Made by a program: the position numbers and the translations under genes. The notes beneath the pieces are model-generated. The model was not told where the DNA came from and did no database searches. It saw nothing but the letters and a program-made list of their open reading frames with translations. A DNA stretch of 64,000 nt from Methylotenera_A sp046598525 (GTDB lineage Bacteria; Pseudomonadota; Gammaproteobacteria; Burkholderiales; Methylophilaceae): NCBI GenBank assembly GCA_046598525.1, contig JBKJIJ010000021.1, positions 13,249 to 77,248 of the forward strand. Reading direction: 5' to 3'. This document shows, piece after piece, positions 27,558 to 36,307 of this stretch; position 1 is the stretch's first letter; each line of letters opens with the position of its first letter.

Positions 27558-28649
27558 TTAAGAAATTCTACCCGCCATCACTTCGTTTGCCCTTGGTTTA
27601 AGCTTTAAAGCATCTACCTGACCAGTGGTGGTGATTTTTGGCTCACTATTATATTCCATCCATTTGCGTACACGGTTGGCATCGCCAATTCGGGTCATTT
27701 TACCGTTAGAATCTAACAGCACGATAATCATGGGCTCGCCTGCAATTTGCGCTTGCATCACCAAACAGCGCCCAGCTTCAGAAATATAGCCTGTTTTTGA
27801 AAGGCCAATTTTCCACTCACCACCGCGCACTAAGCCGTTGGTATTGTTAAAGTTAACGCCGTAAGTGCGGCCGTTTACATACACTTCATGCGATGGGGTA
27901 GTACTTGCCATTCTAATTTCTGGGTATTGATACGCCGCCGCCACCATTTTCGCTAAATCTTCAGCTGTGGATACATTGCCGCTATTTAAGCCAGTTGAAT
28001 CTAGAAAATTCGTATTAATCATGCCTAATTGAATCGCTTTTGCATTCATGGCTTTAATAAAGGCATAACGGCCGCCGGGATAGTGACGGCTAAGCGCGGA
28101 AGCCGCACGATTTTCGGATGCCATTAATGCTAATTGCAACATATCGCTACGGCTTAACTCTGAGCCAACTCTTAATCTTGAGCTGGTGCCTTTTAAATAA
28201 TCAACATCACCTTCTGAAATGGTTAATGTTTCATCAAGCGATAATTTCGCATCCAACATAACCATGGCTGTCATTAATTTGGTAATAGATGCAATCGGCG
28301 TAAGCGCATTAGTATTTTTAGCGTAAACCACTTCACCTGTATTTTGATTAATAATCAATGCCTTAGCCGAAGCTAAGTGCAACATACCACTGCCATTTGT
28401 TTCTACAAATTGTGCTTGTGGTTGTGATTGTACAAAAGCAGGCGCTTTGCGTGCTTTAAAATGTATTCTTTTAACTCGGCTATTTTTTAAGCGAGTACGC
28501 GAACTGACGCGAGATTTAGATACGCTACTTTTTTGGCTAGTATGAACACGCTTTTGCGATTTCTTCTCTACCGCAAGCGATTCGATTGGTGTGGCCACCA
28601 ACGAAAAAGCGGCGTATAAAAGCACTAGCTTTTTGAGTAATTTAGTCAT
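27558..28649 (-). CDS. pbpG: D-alanyl-D-alanine endopeptidase, PBP7 type
   Basis: Periplasmic low-molecular-weight penicillin-binding protein that cuts peptidoglycan cross-links. The 363 residues have a signal peptide (about 1-26) and a basic, Ser/Lys/Arg-rich stretch (29-70). The S11 peptidase core follows, with SITK (121-124), SEN (178-180) and KTG (285-287). The basic linker is longer than in E. coli PBP7 and may bind cell wall or DNA. It is monocistronic, convergent with topA. Confidence 0.92.
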   Translation of the reverse strand: MTKLLKKLVLLYAAFSLVATPIESLAVEKKSQKRVHTSQKSSVSKSRVSSRTRLKNSRVKRIHFKARKAPAFVQSQPQAQFVETNGSGMLHLASAKALIINQNTGEVVYAKNTNALTPIASITKLMTAMVMLDAKLSLDETLTISEGDVDYLKGTSSRLRVGSELSRSDMLQLALMASENRAASALSRHYPGGRYAFIKAMNAKAIQLGMINTNFLDSTGLNSGNVSTAEDLAKMVAAAYQYPEIRMASTTPSHEVYVNGRTYGVNFNNTNGLVRGGEWKIGLSKTGYISEAGRCLVMQAQIAGEPMIIVLLDSNGKMTRIGDANRVRKWMEYNSEPKITTTGQVDALKLKPRANEVMAGRIS

Positions 28650-28950
28650 TTTTGAACCCTTATTTCAACAACGTTTAAGCAAATAATATATAAAAAATGT
28701 TTATTTGTCATTAACTTAGCGCTTATTTATAAAATAAATATTAGCATGCTACTTAATTAGTCTTTTTTGACACAAGCACAGTAAATTTACATAACTATTT
28801 GTTATTTTTGACACAAAAACAAAATGCCAAACAGCAACTTATTGCATTTTAATTATTCCTACATGATTGAATGACACTAAAGATGAGTGACAAATTCATT
28901 TCCTGTGAGAAAATAACTGTAATTAAATCAGCCGACGATTATACAAAACA
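28650..28950. other. Divergent intergenic region, pbpG/gcvH
   Basis: About 300 AT-rich bases with no coding potential. TTTTTGACACAA occurs twice (near 28766 and 28806). The first TTGACA is followed, after 17 bases, by CATAAC, a weak -10. These may belong to a gcvH promoter, but nothing here is decisive. Confidence 0.3.
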
Positions 28951-29337
28951 ATGAAATTTCCTGATACTTATCATTACACCACCGAACATTTATGGGTTAG
29001 CCAATCTGCCGCAGGCGAGTGGCTTGCTGGCATTACCAATTACGCGCAAGACTTATTAGGTGACATTGTTTTTATTCAGCCACCCACTATAGGCGATGTG
29101 ATTAAAAACGGTGTTAGCTGCGGCGTTGTAGAATCGGTTAAAACAGGCTCTGATTTACACGCGCCAATGAACGGCATTGTGACTGAGATTAACGATGACT
29201 TATTAAACGCGCCAGAAGGTATTAACGATAAGCCTTATTCGGCTTGGATATTTAAGTTCAAACCACTGGATGACACGGATATTGGCCACTTTTTAACAGC
29301 AGCGGCTTATGCGGAATTAGTGCAACAAGACAATTAA
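28951..29337 (+). CDS. gcvH: Glycine cleavage system H protein
   Basis: Lipoyl carrier protein that shuttles the aminomethyl group between glycine cleavage enzymes. The 128 residues are standard. The lipoylated lysine is K64 in CGVVESVKTGSDLHAPMNG. No gcvT or gcvP is adjacent; the gene stands alone between pbpG and the pepA operon. H proteins also serve as lipoyl donors, so its presence does not by itself prove glycine cleavage. Confidence 0.95.
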   Translation: MKFPDTYHYTTEHLWVSQSAAGEWLAGITNYAQDLLGDIVFIQPPTIGDVIKNGVSCGVVESVKTGSDLHAPMNGIVTEINDDLLNAPEGINDKPYSAWIFKFKPLDDTDIGHFLTAAAYAELVQQDN

Positions 29338-29375
29338 GGCAACCTAATTTAGTCAGCCTATTTAAGGCTACCTAT

Positions 29376-30371
29376 TTAAGGTAATACGAACTTCACCTTT
29401 AACAACAATTGCTGCAACTCTTCTGTTAGTTGCAGCCGTAAATCTTGCTCTAACGCTGGCAATGCGCTGGCTAAAATCTGCTGAATATTATCGCGCAACA
29501 CTTCTTGCACTGCAGGTAAATCGCCATTCACAGTGCTTAAAAAGTCTTCTCTCAATGCTAAAGTTTGCGCATTCATTTCTTCTACAAATTTGGCTTTTAC
29601 CTCACCAACGGCCGCCGTATAAATATCAGGCAGCGCCGCGTTTAAATCCGTTTTAACTTGCGTTAAGGCATCGTCTTGAATGGTTTGCATGTGTTGCTGC
29701 AACGCAAGGCTGGCTTGTTGCGAAATATCTTGGTACACATTAGTTAATGCTTCGTGCGCCAGCGTTTGCTGCTGTTGCAACGATGTATCGTGAAAAGCCT
29801 GCATTTCTTGCGTTAATTCTTGGCTAGCGCGCTGCGATGCCTCTGTTTTTAGCGCTTCAATATGTGTGCTAATTTCAGCGGTTGCGGCTTGGCTAGACGT
29901 TTGCATCACATCGGTGAGCATTCTATCCATTTTAGTAACCACATCGGTTTGCATAAGCGCAATCCGTTGTTGCAAGCTGGTATGCACTAAATCGGCGCTG
30001 GCTTGATACATGCGCGGCAACTCGGTTTTAAGATCCGCTTTGGTTTTATCCACAAAATCGCTCACATTGGATTCAATACCCAACTTAGTTTTAGCAATTT
30101 CAGCCTGCAGCTCATGCATCAAATCTTTTTTAAGCGTATCGCGCAAATTATCCATTACCGCTTGCGTGATTTCCGCCTCTAGCCTTGGCCGCACATGGCC
30201 TGTTACGCGCGAAATAAATTCTGGCGTAATGCCTAAAGTTGGATCATTTGTGCGATTACTCTGCGCCTTAAAATCTTGCGTAGTAATACCAGATGTATTA
30301 ACGCCTGATTTGGGCTGATAAACGGTGGTCAGCACCGGTATTTTGCTATCTGATGAATGGTTATCGGCCAA
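29376..30371 (-). CDS. Coiled-coil protein downstream of holC (DUF2486-like)
   Basis: A 331-residue protein without signal peptide or membrane helix. The N terminus DSKIPVLTTVYQP resembles the IPVLT start of proteins annotated DUF2486 near holC in other betaproteobacteria; this is from memory and not certain. Residues 60-330 are almost all helical, Gln/Ala/Leu-rich, with loosely repeated amphipathic blocks (TELPRMYQASADLV, AALPDIYTAAVGEV, GDLPAVQEVLRDNI). It follows holC by 8 bases in the pepA-holC operon. Function is unknown. Confidence 0.7.
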   Translation of the reverse strand: MADNHSSDSKIPVLTTVYQPKSGVNTSGITTQDFKAQSNRTNDPTLGITPEFISRVTGHVRPRLEAEITQAVMDNLRDTLKKDLMHELQAEIAKTKLGIESNVSDFVDKTKADLKTELPRMYQASADLVHTSLQQRIALMQTDVVTKMDRMLTDVMQTSSQAATAEISTHIEALKTEASQRASQELTQEMQAFHDTSLQQQQTLAHEALTNVYQDISQQASLALQQHMQTIQDDALTQVKTDLNAALPDIYTAAVGEVKAKFVEEMNAQTLALREDFLSTVNGDLPAVQEVLRDNIQQILASALPALEQDLRLQLTEELQQLLLKVKFVLP

Positions 30372-30379
30372 AGTAATCT

Positions 30380-30853
30380 CTATTCCGCGTTTACCGCTGT
30401 TAATGTTGCTTGATTTTGTTTAGCGTAATCAATGTGTTGAATCTCATAGCCTCTATCGCGATAAAACTTATAGCGTATACGCCCATTTTGCTTGTCAGCT
30501 TCATCATTGCCAACCATCTCAACCAAATGCGTAAAGCGGCTAAAAAATGGCGGCTGGTGCGCGCTTAAATTAATCAGTAATTCATCTTGCGTAACAGCAT
30601 CTAACTGACCAGCTGCATTGGTTTTGCATGCAATAACCACTGGCGATTTTGCGGCATGCGCATGATCCGCCATTACATGCGGCAAAAAGCTTGTGGCATT
30701 TTGTTGCCACAACTTGTTTGATAGTTGATTAGCGCTATCTATATCTTCAGTTAATACAGTCACTTGCCTGCGTTTAAGCAAAGCGCTTTCAACCAAGCTT
30801 GCTAGCAAGCTTGGTTTATCGTCAACATTTGAGTAAAACTCAATTCTGGTCAT
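30380..30853 (-). CDS. holC: DNA polymerase III chi subunit
   Basis: Clamp-loader accessory protein that contacts single-strand-binding protein. The 157 residues begin MTRIEFYSNVDDKPSLLASLV, with the conserved WQQNATSFLPHVMADH and the later RYKFYRDRGYEIQHIDY. The pepA-holC order is widely conserved in proteobacteria, and here it follows pepA by 30 bases. Confidence 0.93.
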   Translation of the reverse strand: MTRIEFYSNVDDKPSLLASLVESALLKRRQVTVLTEDIDSANQLSNKLWQQNATSFLPHVMADHAHAAKSPVVIACKTNAAGQLDAVTQDELLINLSAHQPPFFSRFTHLVEMVGNDEADKQNGRIRYKFYRDRGYEIQHIDYAKQNQATLTAVNAE

Positions 30854-30883
30854 GCTAAATTTATATGCCTAAAATCTAAATGC

Positions 30884-32362
30884 CTAAGAAGCGCGTTGAA
30901 TCAAAAATGTGGTCAGCAATGGCACTGGGCGGCCTGTTCCGCCTTTTTCTTTACCACTTTTCCAAGCCGTACCAGCAATATCCAAATGCGCCCAATCGTA
31001 TTTTTTAGCAAAACGCGATAAGAAACAAGCCGCGGTAATACTGCCACCTGCACGGCCGCCAATATTGGCGATATCAGCAAAATTGCTGTCTAGCTGGCTT
31101 TGAAACTCTTCCCATAACGGCATATGCCAAGCTCTGTCATGCGCGGCTTCGCCGGCTTCTAGCAATTCTTTAGCAAGCGCATCTTTGTTGCTAAACAATC
31201 CACTTGGGTGATGGCCTAACGCAATCACGCAAGCGCCTGTTAGCGTAGCAATATCCACCACTGCACTTGGCTCAAAACGCTCTGCGTAAGTCAGCGCGTC
31301 ACATAAAATCAAGCGGCCTTCTGCATCAGTATTCAGCACTTCAATGGTTAGTCCAGCCATCGATGTCAAAATATCGCCCGGCTTAATCGCGCCAGCATCT
31401 GGCATATTTTCGCAAGCTGGAATCACGCCGACTACATTAATCGCTAAATCCATTTCGCCAATGGCTTTAAATGTGCCCATTACACTGGCCGCACCGCACA
31501 TATCGTATTTCATCTCATCCATATCGCCGCCTGGTTTTAATGAAATACCGCCTGTGTCAAAAGTAATGCCTTTGCCCACCAGCACCACTGGTTTTTGCGA
31601 TTTTTTGCCTTTTAAATGTTGCAATACAATTAAACGCGGCGGCTCTACACTGCCTTGCGCAACGCCCAAAAATGAGCCCATACCTAATTTTTCAATTTCA
31701 GCGCGCTCTAATACTTCTACTTTAAAGCCGTATTGCTTGGCCATTAATTTCGCTTGCTCACCCAAATAGCTTGGTGTGCAAATATTTGGTGGCAAATTAC
31801 CTAAATCTTTAGCAACCGTTACGCCAGCGCCAATCGCGGCACCTTGTTTAATGGCGGCTTCAGCCGATGCGATATCGGCTTTATCCACATTAATCGTTAC
31901 TTTAGTTAAGGTAATTGGATCAGCTTTTTTGGCTTTAATCGCGTTTACTTGATAGGTCGCATCAAGCACCACCTCAACCAATTGCGCTACTTTTGCATGT
32001 GTATCCGATTTCTTAATCGCAATTTCTGCCAAAAACAAACTGGCATGCGCAACGCCTTTAGGCAGCGCTTTTACAGCAGCGCGCACGGCTTGGCGATAGT
32101 GTTTTTCGCTATATTCATCTTGCTTGCCTAAACCCACCAACATCACACGGCTGGCTTCAACACCGCTAAGTTGATGCAAAACAAGGCAAGTATTTAATTT
32201 ACCTTCAAAATCACCATTTTTTAAAACGGTAGAAATGTCTTTATCGGCCACTTTATCCAATTCTTTGGCGGCATCACTTAATTTATTGCCTTCAAAAACA
32301 CCCACAATGGCACAATCTGCGCGTTGTTTTTCAGGATTTCCGTTTTTTATGCTAAATTCCAT
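30884..32362 (-). CDS. pepA: Leucyl aminopeptidase (M17)
   Basis: Two-metal cytosolic aminopeptidase; in E. coli PepA also binds DNA as a regulator. The 492 residues have the M17 core with KGITFDTGGISLKPGGDMDEMKYDMCGAASV and the signature LNTDAEGRLILCDALTYAE. It is first of the pepA-holC-coiled-coil operon and divergent from lptF, an arrangement conserved across many proteobacteria. Confidence 0.96.
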   Translation of the reverse strand: MEFSIKNGNPEKQRADCAIVGVFEGNKLSDAAKELDKVADKDISTVLKNGDFEGKLNTCLVLHQLSGVEASRVMLVGLGKQDEYSEKHYRQAVRAAVKALPKGVAHASLFLAEIAIKKSDTHAKVAQLVEVVLDATYQVNAIKAKKADPITLTKVTINVDKADIASAEAAIKQGAAIGAGVTVAKDLGNLPPNICTPSYLGEQAKLMAKQYGFKVEVLERAEIEKLGMGSFLGVAQGSVEPPRLIVLQHLKGKKSQKPVVLVGKGITFDTGGISLKPGGDMDEMKYDMCGAASVMGTFKAIGEMDLAINVVGVIPACENMPDAGAIKPGDILTSMAGLTIEVLNTDAEGRLILCDALTYAERFEPSAVVDIATLTGACVIALGHHPSGLFSNKDALAKELLEAGEAAHDRAWHMPLWEEFQSQLDSNFADIANIGGRAGGSITAACFLSRFAKKYDWAHLDIAGTAWKSGKEKGGTGRPVPLLTTFLIQRAS

Positions 32363-32393
32363 TGCTAGTCCTTTTTTATTTAAAGCGGCTTAA

Positions 32394-32433
32394 ATTCAAA
32401 ATCTGGGTTTAAAATTCAAAATCTGAGTTTAAA
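32394..32433. repeat. 20-bp tandem repeat, pepA/lptF promoter region
   Basis: Two head-to-tail copies of a 20-base unit (32394-32413 and 32414-32433), ATTCAAAATCTG-R-GTTTAAA, differing at one base. They lie between the divergent pepA and lptF starts, close to pepA. They could be a paired regulator site or a simple duplication. Confidence 0.6.
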
Positions 32434-32542
32434 TCGGTATGTAAAGCCAATACGTTTAAGCTTTCATATTTAGTTAATTCGTTTTAACCAATTATCCAGC
32501 GTTTTCAGGCGAAATCAAAGCCCAAATTGGAACAATATTAAA

Positions 32543-33658
32543 TTGCGTATATTCAAAAAATCATTATTACACGAGTTGATTAGCACCGCTGGCGCGTTGT
32601 TCTTAATACTCATTGGCATTGTTGTGGCACAGCGCGCCGGTAACTTGATTCGATTAGCGTCTAAAGGCATATTGCCAAACGACGCCATCACTACTTTGTT
32701 GGGCTTTAACATGGTTAAGTTCCTACCCATGATTTTATCGCTGACCATTTTTTTAAGCGTTTTGTTGACCTTAACGCGCTGGCATCGCGATTCTGAAATG
32801 GCGGTTTGGTTTAGCTCTGGCTTAAGCATTAGCAAGTGGATTCGCCCTATTTTAAGTTTTGCCATTCCTGTAGTCATTGTGGTTTCGCTACTGAGTTTTT
32901 TGGTGATGCCATGGGCCACGCAAAAAGTAGAAGATTACCGCGTACAGCTTAAAAGCCGCGATGAGCTGGCATCCATCACACCCGGCGTTTTTAAAGAATC
33001 CAATGGTGGCGACCGCATTTACTTTATCGAAAGTTTTGATGAGCTAGGCAAAGTGGTTAAAAATATCTTTGTGCAATCCACACAGCATCAAAAAAATGGC
33101 GTCATCGTGGCTTCTGCTGGCAGCCGCGATAAAGCCGAAAGTGGCGATAATTTTATAGTGTTGCAAAAAGGCCGGCGTTATGAAGGTAAGCCCGATTCAG
33201 CCGAAGTATCGACTACCGAGTTTGAACGCTACGCGATTAGAATTGAAACCAAAGAAGTCGCGCGCGAACCCAATAGCACCAACGCAACGCCTACTGAAGC
33301 GCTATTAAATAGCGCCTCGCCAGCCGATGCGGCAGAACTGCAATGGCGTTTAGCGATTCCTATTTCGGCACTAATTTTGGTTTTATTAGCCGTGCCACTT
33401 AGCTTTGTAGATCCACGCGCCGGCCGCTCGCTAAACTTAATGTTTGCGCTGCTTATCTATATTATTTACAACAATATATTAAGTATTTTTCAAGCGTGGG
33501 TAACGCAGGGGCGGCTTAGCACCATGGTTGGCCTATGGCCTGTGCATGCGTTTTTTATTCTTTTAGCGGTTTATATGTTTTACCGCCGCACTTATTTGTT
33601 GCCGATTATGCCTTTGTTTATATCAAGGCTTTGGTCGGCTAAACGCCCTAAAAAGTAA
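32543..33658 (+). CDS. lptF: LPS export ABC transporter permease LptF
   Basis: Inner-membrane permease that, with LptG and LptB, extracts lipopolysaccharide from the inner membrane. The 371 residues have six membrane helices around a periplasmic beta-jellyroll (about 130-260). The start is TTG at 32543 (RIFKKSLLHEL), which gives the usual family N terminus; a GGAA lies about 10 bases upstream. It is six bases from lptG. The non-ATG start may keep expression low. Confidence 0.94.
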   Translation: MRIFKKSLLHELISTAGALFLILIGIVVAQRAGNLIRLASKGILPNDAITTLLGFNMVKFLPMILSLTIFLSVLLTLTRWHRDSEMAVWFSSGLSISKWIRPILSFAIPVVIVVSLLSFLVMPWATQKVEDYRVQLKSRDELASITPGVFKESNGGDRIYFIESFDELGKVVKNIFVQSTQHQKNGVIVASAGSRDKAESGDNFIVLQKGRRYEGKPDSAEVSTTEFERYAIRIETKEVAREPNSTNATPTEALLNSASPADAAELQWRLAIPISALILVLLAVPLSFVDPRAGRSLNLMFALLIYIIYNNILSIFQAWVTQGRLSTMVGLWPVHAFFILLAVYMFYRRTYLLPIMPLFISRLWSAKRPKK

Positions 33659-33663
33659 CCATC

Positions 33664-34752
33664 ATGAATATTTTTAACCGCTACCTGTGGCAAGAAACTT
33701 GCGTTAATATTGTCATGATAATGCTGGGTTTATTGGCCTTGTTTTCCTTCTTCGATTTAATTCAAGAGTTGGATACGCTTGGCCGTGGCGATTACGGCAT
33801 CAGCACCATGCTCATGTTTGTTGTGTTAAGTATTCCTGGCCATATTTATGAAGTGGTTCCTGTAGCGGTGTTAGTGGGTATGATGTACAGCCTTGGCACT
33901 TTGGCACGCAATTCCGAGCTGGTAGTAATGCGCGTAAGCGGCATTTCGGTGGTTAATATTGGCTGGATTCTCATTAAAGTAGGCTTTCTATTTACCATCA
34001 TCACTTTTTTAGTGGGTGAATTAATCACACCAATTAGCGAAAAAATGGCGCAACGCATGCGCATTAAAGCCACCGATTCTGTAGTTGCGCAAGACTTTAA
34101 AACCGGGCTTTGGGTAAAAGACGGTAAAAGTTTTGTGAATGTGGAAAGCGTGCTACCAGACGCTAGTTTGCTCAATATTCATATTTACGAATTTGATAAT
34201 AACTTTAAATTACGCAGCATTAGCAACGCCAAAAATGGCTATTTTGATAATGAGCGATGGCGTTTATCGCAGGTAACGCAAACCAAATTTAATAACGCAA
34301 AAGTGATTCAGCAAAGCAATATTCAAACGCAAACGTTTAGCGAAGCCAATTGGAAATCGCTGATTCGGCCAGAGTTGCTCAATGTGTTATTGGTCGCACC
34401 AGAGAAAATGTCGGCATGGAATTTATATTCATTTATTAACCATTTAAGTGCCAATAAACAAAAAACCACGCGTTACCAAGTGGCGCTGTGGGCAAAAATG
34501 ATTTACCCGCTGGCCTGCATGGTGATGGTGATTTTGGCCTTACCTTTTGGCTTTTTGCAGCAGCGCTCAGACGGCACCAGCACTAAGATTTTTATTGGTG
34601 TGCTGCTTGGCGTGGTGTATCAAATCATGAATCGCGTGTTTATTCACTTGGGCGTATTAAACGATTGGCCGCCGTTAATGAGCGCGGTTATTCCCACTAT
34701 TCTGTTTTTGCTGGCAGGCTTAAGTTTGCTGTTTGTGGTGGAACGGCGCTAG
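33664..34752 (+). CDS. lptG: LPS export ABC transporter permease LptG
   Basis: Partner of LptF in LPS extraction, 362 residues with the same layout: helices at about 13-35, 60-80, 100-120, a periplasmic domain (about 130-265) and three C-terminal helices. The IFNRYLWQETCVNIVMIM start and LPFGFLQQRSDGTSTKIFIGVLLG are typical. It ends directly against the RDD gene on the other strand, with no spacer. Confidence 0.94.
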   Translation: MNIFNRYLWQETCVNIVMIMLGLLALFSFFDLIQELDTLGRGDYGISTMLMFVVLSIPGHIYEVVPVAVLVGMMYSLGTLARNSELVVMRVSGISVVNIGWILIKVGFLFTIITFLVGELITPISEKMAQRMRIKATDSVVAQDFKTGLWVKDGKSFVNVESVLPDASLLNIHIYEFDNNFKLRSISNAKNGYFDNERWRLSQVTQTKFNNAKVIQQSNIQTQTFSEANWKSLIRPELLNVLLVAPEKMSAWNLYSFINHLSANKQKTTRYQVALWAKMIYPLACMVMVILALPFGFLQQRSDGTSTKIFIGVLLGVVYQIMNRVFIHLGVLNDWPPLMSAVIPTILFLLAGLSLLFVVERR

Positions 34753-35217
34753 TTATTTAACGGGTTTTTCCAGCTGAATAAAGCGCGTGTTAAGCATTCT
34801 ATCGTGCAGATATAAACGGTTTTTATCCACCAAAGCCCATAAAAAACCCAAGCCAAACACACAGGCAGATAAGCTTGCCAACACATAGCGCAACATGGCT
34901 TGCTGGGTGCTTAATACGTTACCCGCTTGATTAACCAACTGCATGCGCCACGTTTGCATAGCCAAAGTTTGCCCGCTTTTGCGCCAACACCATACAAAAT
35001 AAATGCCTGTTACTAGCCATAAAACAATCTGCAAAAACAAGCGTTTATACGATTGCGTGGCATCGCCAAACAACAGTACAAAAATCCATGCGCTTATAAA
35101 CCATAAGGCCATTAATAACAGCAATTCGTACACACAAGCGGCTAATAGCTTGAAGTAGCCGATTTTACTATTTGGGTTAATGTTGGCTTTACTGGAATTT
35201 TCGGGCATTTTGTTCAT
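34753..35217 (-). CDS. RDD family membrane protein
   Basis: A 154-residue integral membrane protein with about four hydrophobic segments. The YELLLLMALW region and KSGQTLAMQTWRMQLVNQAGN match RDD-family landmarks, and HDRMLNTRFI near the end is typical. Its function is unknown; some RDD proteins are linked to ion homeostasis. It lies downstream of the DUF3106 gene but beyond a strong terminator, so it is probably a separate unit. Confidence 0.82.
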   Translation of the reverse strand: MNKMPENSSKANINPNSKIGYFKLLAACVYELLLLMALWFISAWIFVLLFGDATQSYKRLFLQIVLWLVTGIYFVWCWRKSGQTLAMQTWRMQLVNQAGNVLSTQQAMLRYVLASLSACVFGLGFLWALVDKNRLYLHDRMLNTRFIQLEKPVK

Positions 35218-35255
35218 TTAAACTTTCAATAATTAGTAAAGATTTAGCACGGAAA

Positions 35256-35283
35256 AAAGCCCGCAATTTTAAATGCGGGCTTT
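35256..35283 (-). terminator. Rho-independent terminator after the DUF3106 gene
   Basis: A 10-bp stem AAAGCCCGCA/TGCGGGCTTT with an 8-base loop. Read on the minus strand, the stem is followed by a run of T. It ends the sigma-DUF3619-DUF3106 unit. Confidence 0.88.
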
Positions 35284-35301
35284 ATAAACGGTGCTTTTTG
35301 C

Positions 35302-35817
35302 TTACTCTAAATCAGGCGAATATTCTAACTCTGGTGAATCTTTGCGTAATTTTTGCCGCTCAACTTCTGATAACTTTTGGTAATCGGCCCACTTTTTACG
35401 CACTTCGTCTTTTTTCTCTGGACTTAACGCATAAAACTGCTGATAACGCTTACGCGCGTTTTCGCGTTCATACGGTGTCATGCGGCTCCAGCTATTTAAG
35501 CGCTTTTGCACGCGCTGTTGTTTTTGCGCATCCATTTTTGGGTAATCGGCAGCAATATCCAGCATTTTTTCACGCTGCCATGGGCGCAGGGTATCCCACT
35601 CAGAACCCAAAGGCGCTAACACTTTACGCTGATCGGCCGATAGCTCGGCCCAAGTTTTTGATTGCGCTTCACCATTATCGGCAAGTGATGATTTAATACT
35701 GCCAATATCGCCCATTGCCAAGTAAGTTGGCGGTGCAATCGGCATATTTTCTTGTGCGTTTACTTGCGCATAAAATGGCGCAACAGCTAATAATAGCGAT
35801 AAAAATAGTTTATTCAT
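35302..35817 (-). CDS. DUF3106 exported protein
   Basis: A 171-residue protein with a signal peptide (about 1-21) and a helical body with repeated Trp/Leu patterns: TWAELSADQRKVLAPLGSEW, LRPWQREKMLDIA, RLNSWSRMTPYERENARKRY and FYALSPEKKDEVRKKWADYQ. This is the DUF3106 pattern. The charged Gln/Arg-rich helices recall CpxP/CnrX-type periplasmic sensors by style only. It follows DUF3619 and a sigma factor, suggesting a role as the periplasmic input of that system. Confidence 0.85.
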   Translation of the reverse strand: MNKLFLSLLLAVAPFYAQVNAQENMPIAPPTYLAMGDIGSIKSSLADNGEAQSKTWAELSADQRKVLAPLGSEWDTLRPWQREKMLDIAADYPKMDAQKQQRVQKRLNSWSRMTPYERENARKRYQQFYALSPEKKDEVRKKWADYQKLSEVERQKLRKDSPELEYSPDLE

Positions 35818-35884
35818 TACACTTTTATTTTCTGAAAACTTAATTGATTAAACAACGGTAATTAAAGCACGAATTAATAAAACA

Positions 35885-36307
35885 CTAAAGTTTTGCATGC
35901 GTGTTATTTAACAAAGGCTCAAAGCCCCTATCCACAAAGGCTTCTGGTGGTAATTCTGCGCCCAATAAAAAGGCATCGCCATTTTCAGTTTGTGGGTTAA
36001 GTGATTGCATCAACACAAAGCCAGCGATTATTGCGCCAAGCAATAAGCCAGTTGAAGCAACGCGATGTTGATCGGCCCACGAAAATAAATGGCTGATAGT
36101 GCCGTCTGCGTTTACTGACACGCCAGATTGCTGCTGCGCATGTGCTTTTAAGGCTAACTCGCGGCTATTTTCAAGCTGTTTTAATGTGCGCATGCTCAAA
36201 TGGTCGGCGTGCGTATTCAACATGCCGGCAATTTGCTTGGCTTGTTCATCGGTCAAACTTAATTCTTGCTGATTATTAGTCTCTTGATTTAAGGGTTTCA
36301 TTGTCAT
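35885..36307 (-). CDS. DUF3619 membrane protein, possible anti-sigma factor
   Basis: 140 residues: a cytosolic N-terminal helical part (1-80), one membrane helix (about 83-103, ASTGLLLGAIIAGFVLMQSL) and a short outer tail. The start at 36307 overlaps the sigma factor stop (TAATG) and has AGGAG 7 bases upstream, so translation is coupled. One-helix topology plus coupling to a sigma gene suggests an anti-sigma role; this is inference, and I see no known zinc-binding anti-sigma motif. Confidence 0.82.
   Translation of the reverse strand: MTMKPLNQETNNQQELSLTDEQAKQIAGMLNTHADHLSMRTLKQLENSRELALKAHAQQQSGVSVNADGTISHLFSWADQHRVASTGLLLGAIIAGFVLMQSLNPQTENGDAFLLGAELPPEAFVDRGFEPLLNNTHAKL

Noticed and set aside
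29355..29382. Two small hairpins AGCCT-ATTTA-AGGCT and ACCT-ATTTA-AGGT
   Set aside because: Stems of 4-5 bp without a T tract; too weak to call a terminator.
35298..35696. 132-codon plus-strand frame opposite the DUF3106 gene
   Set aside because: It is a shadow of DUF3106, whose signal peptide, family pattern and terminator all support the minus strand.
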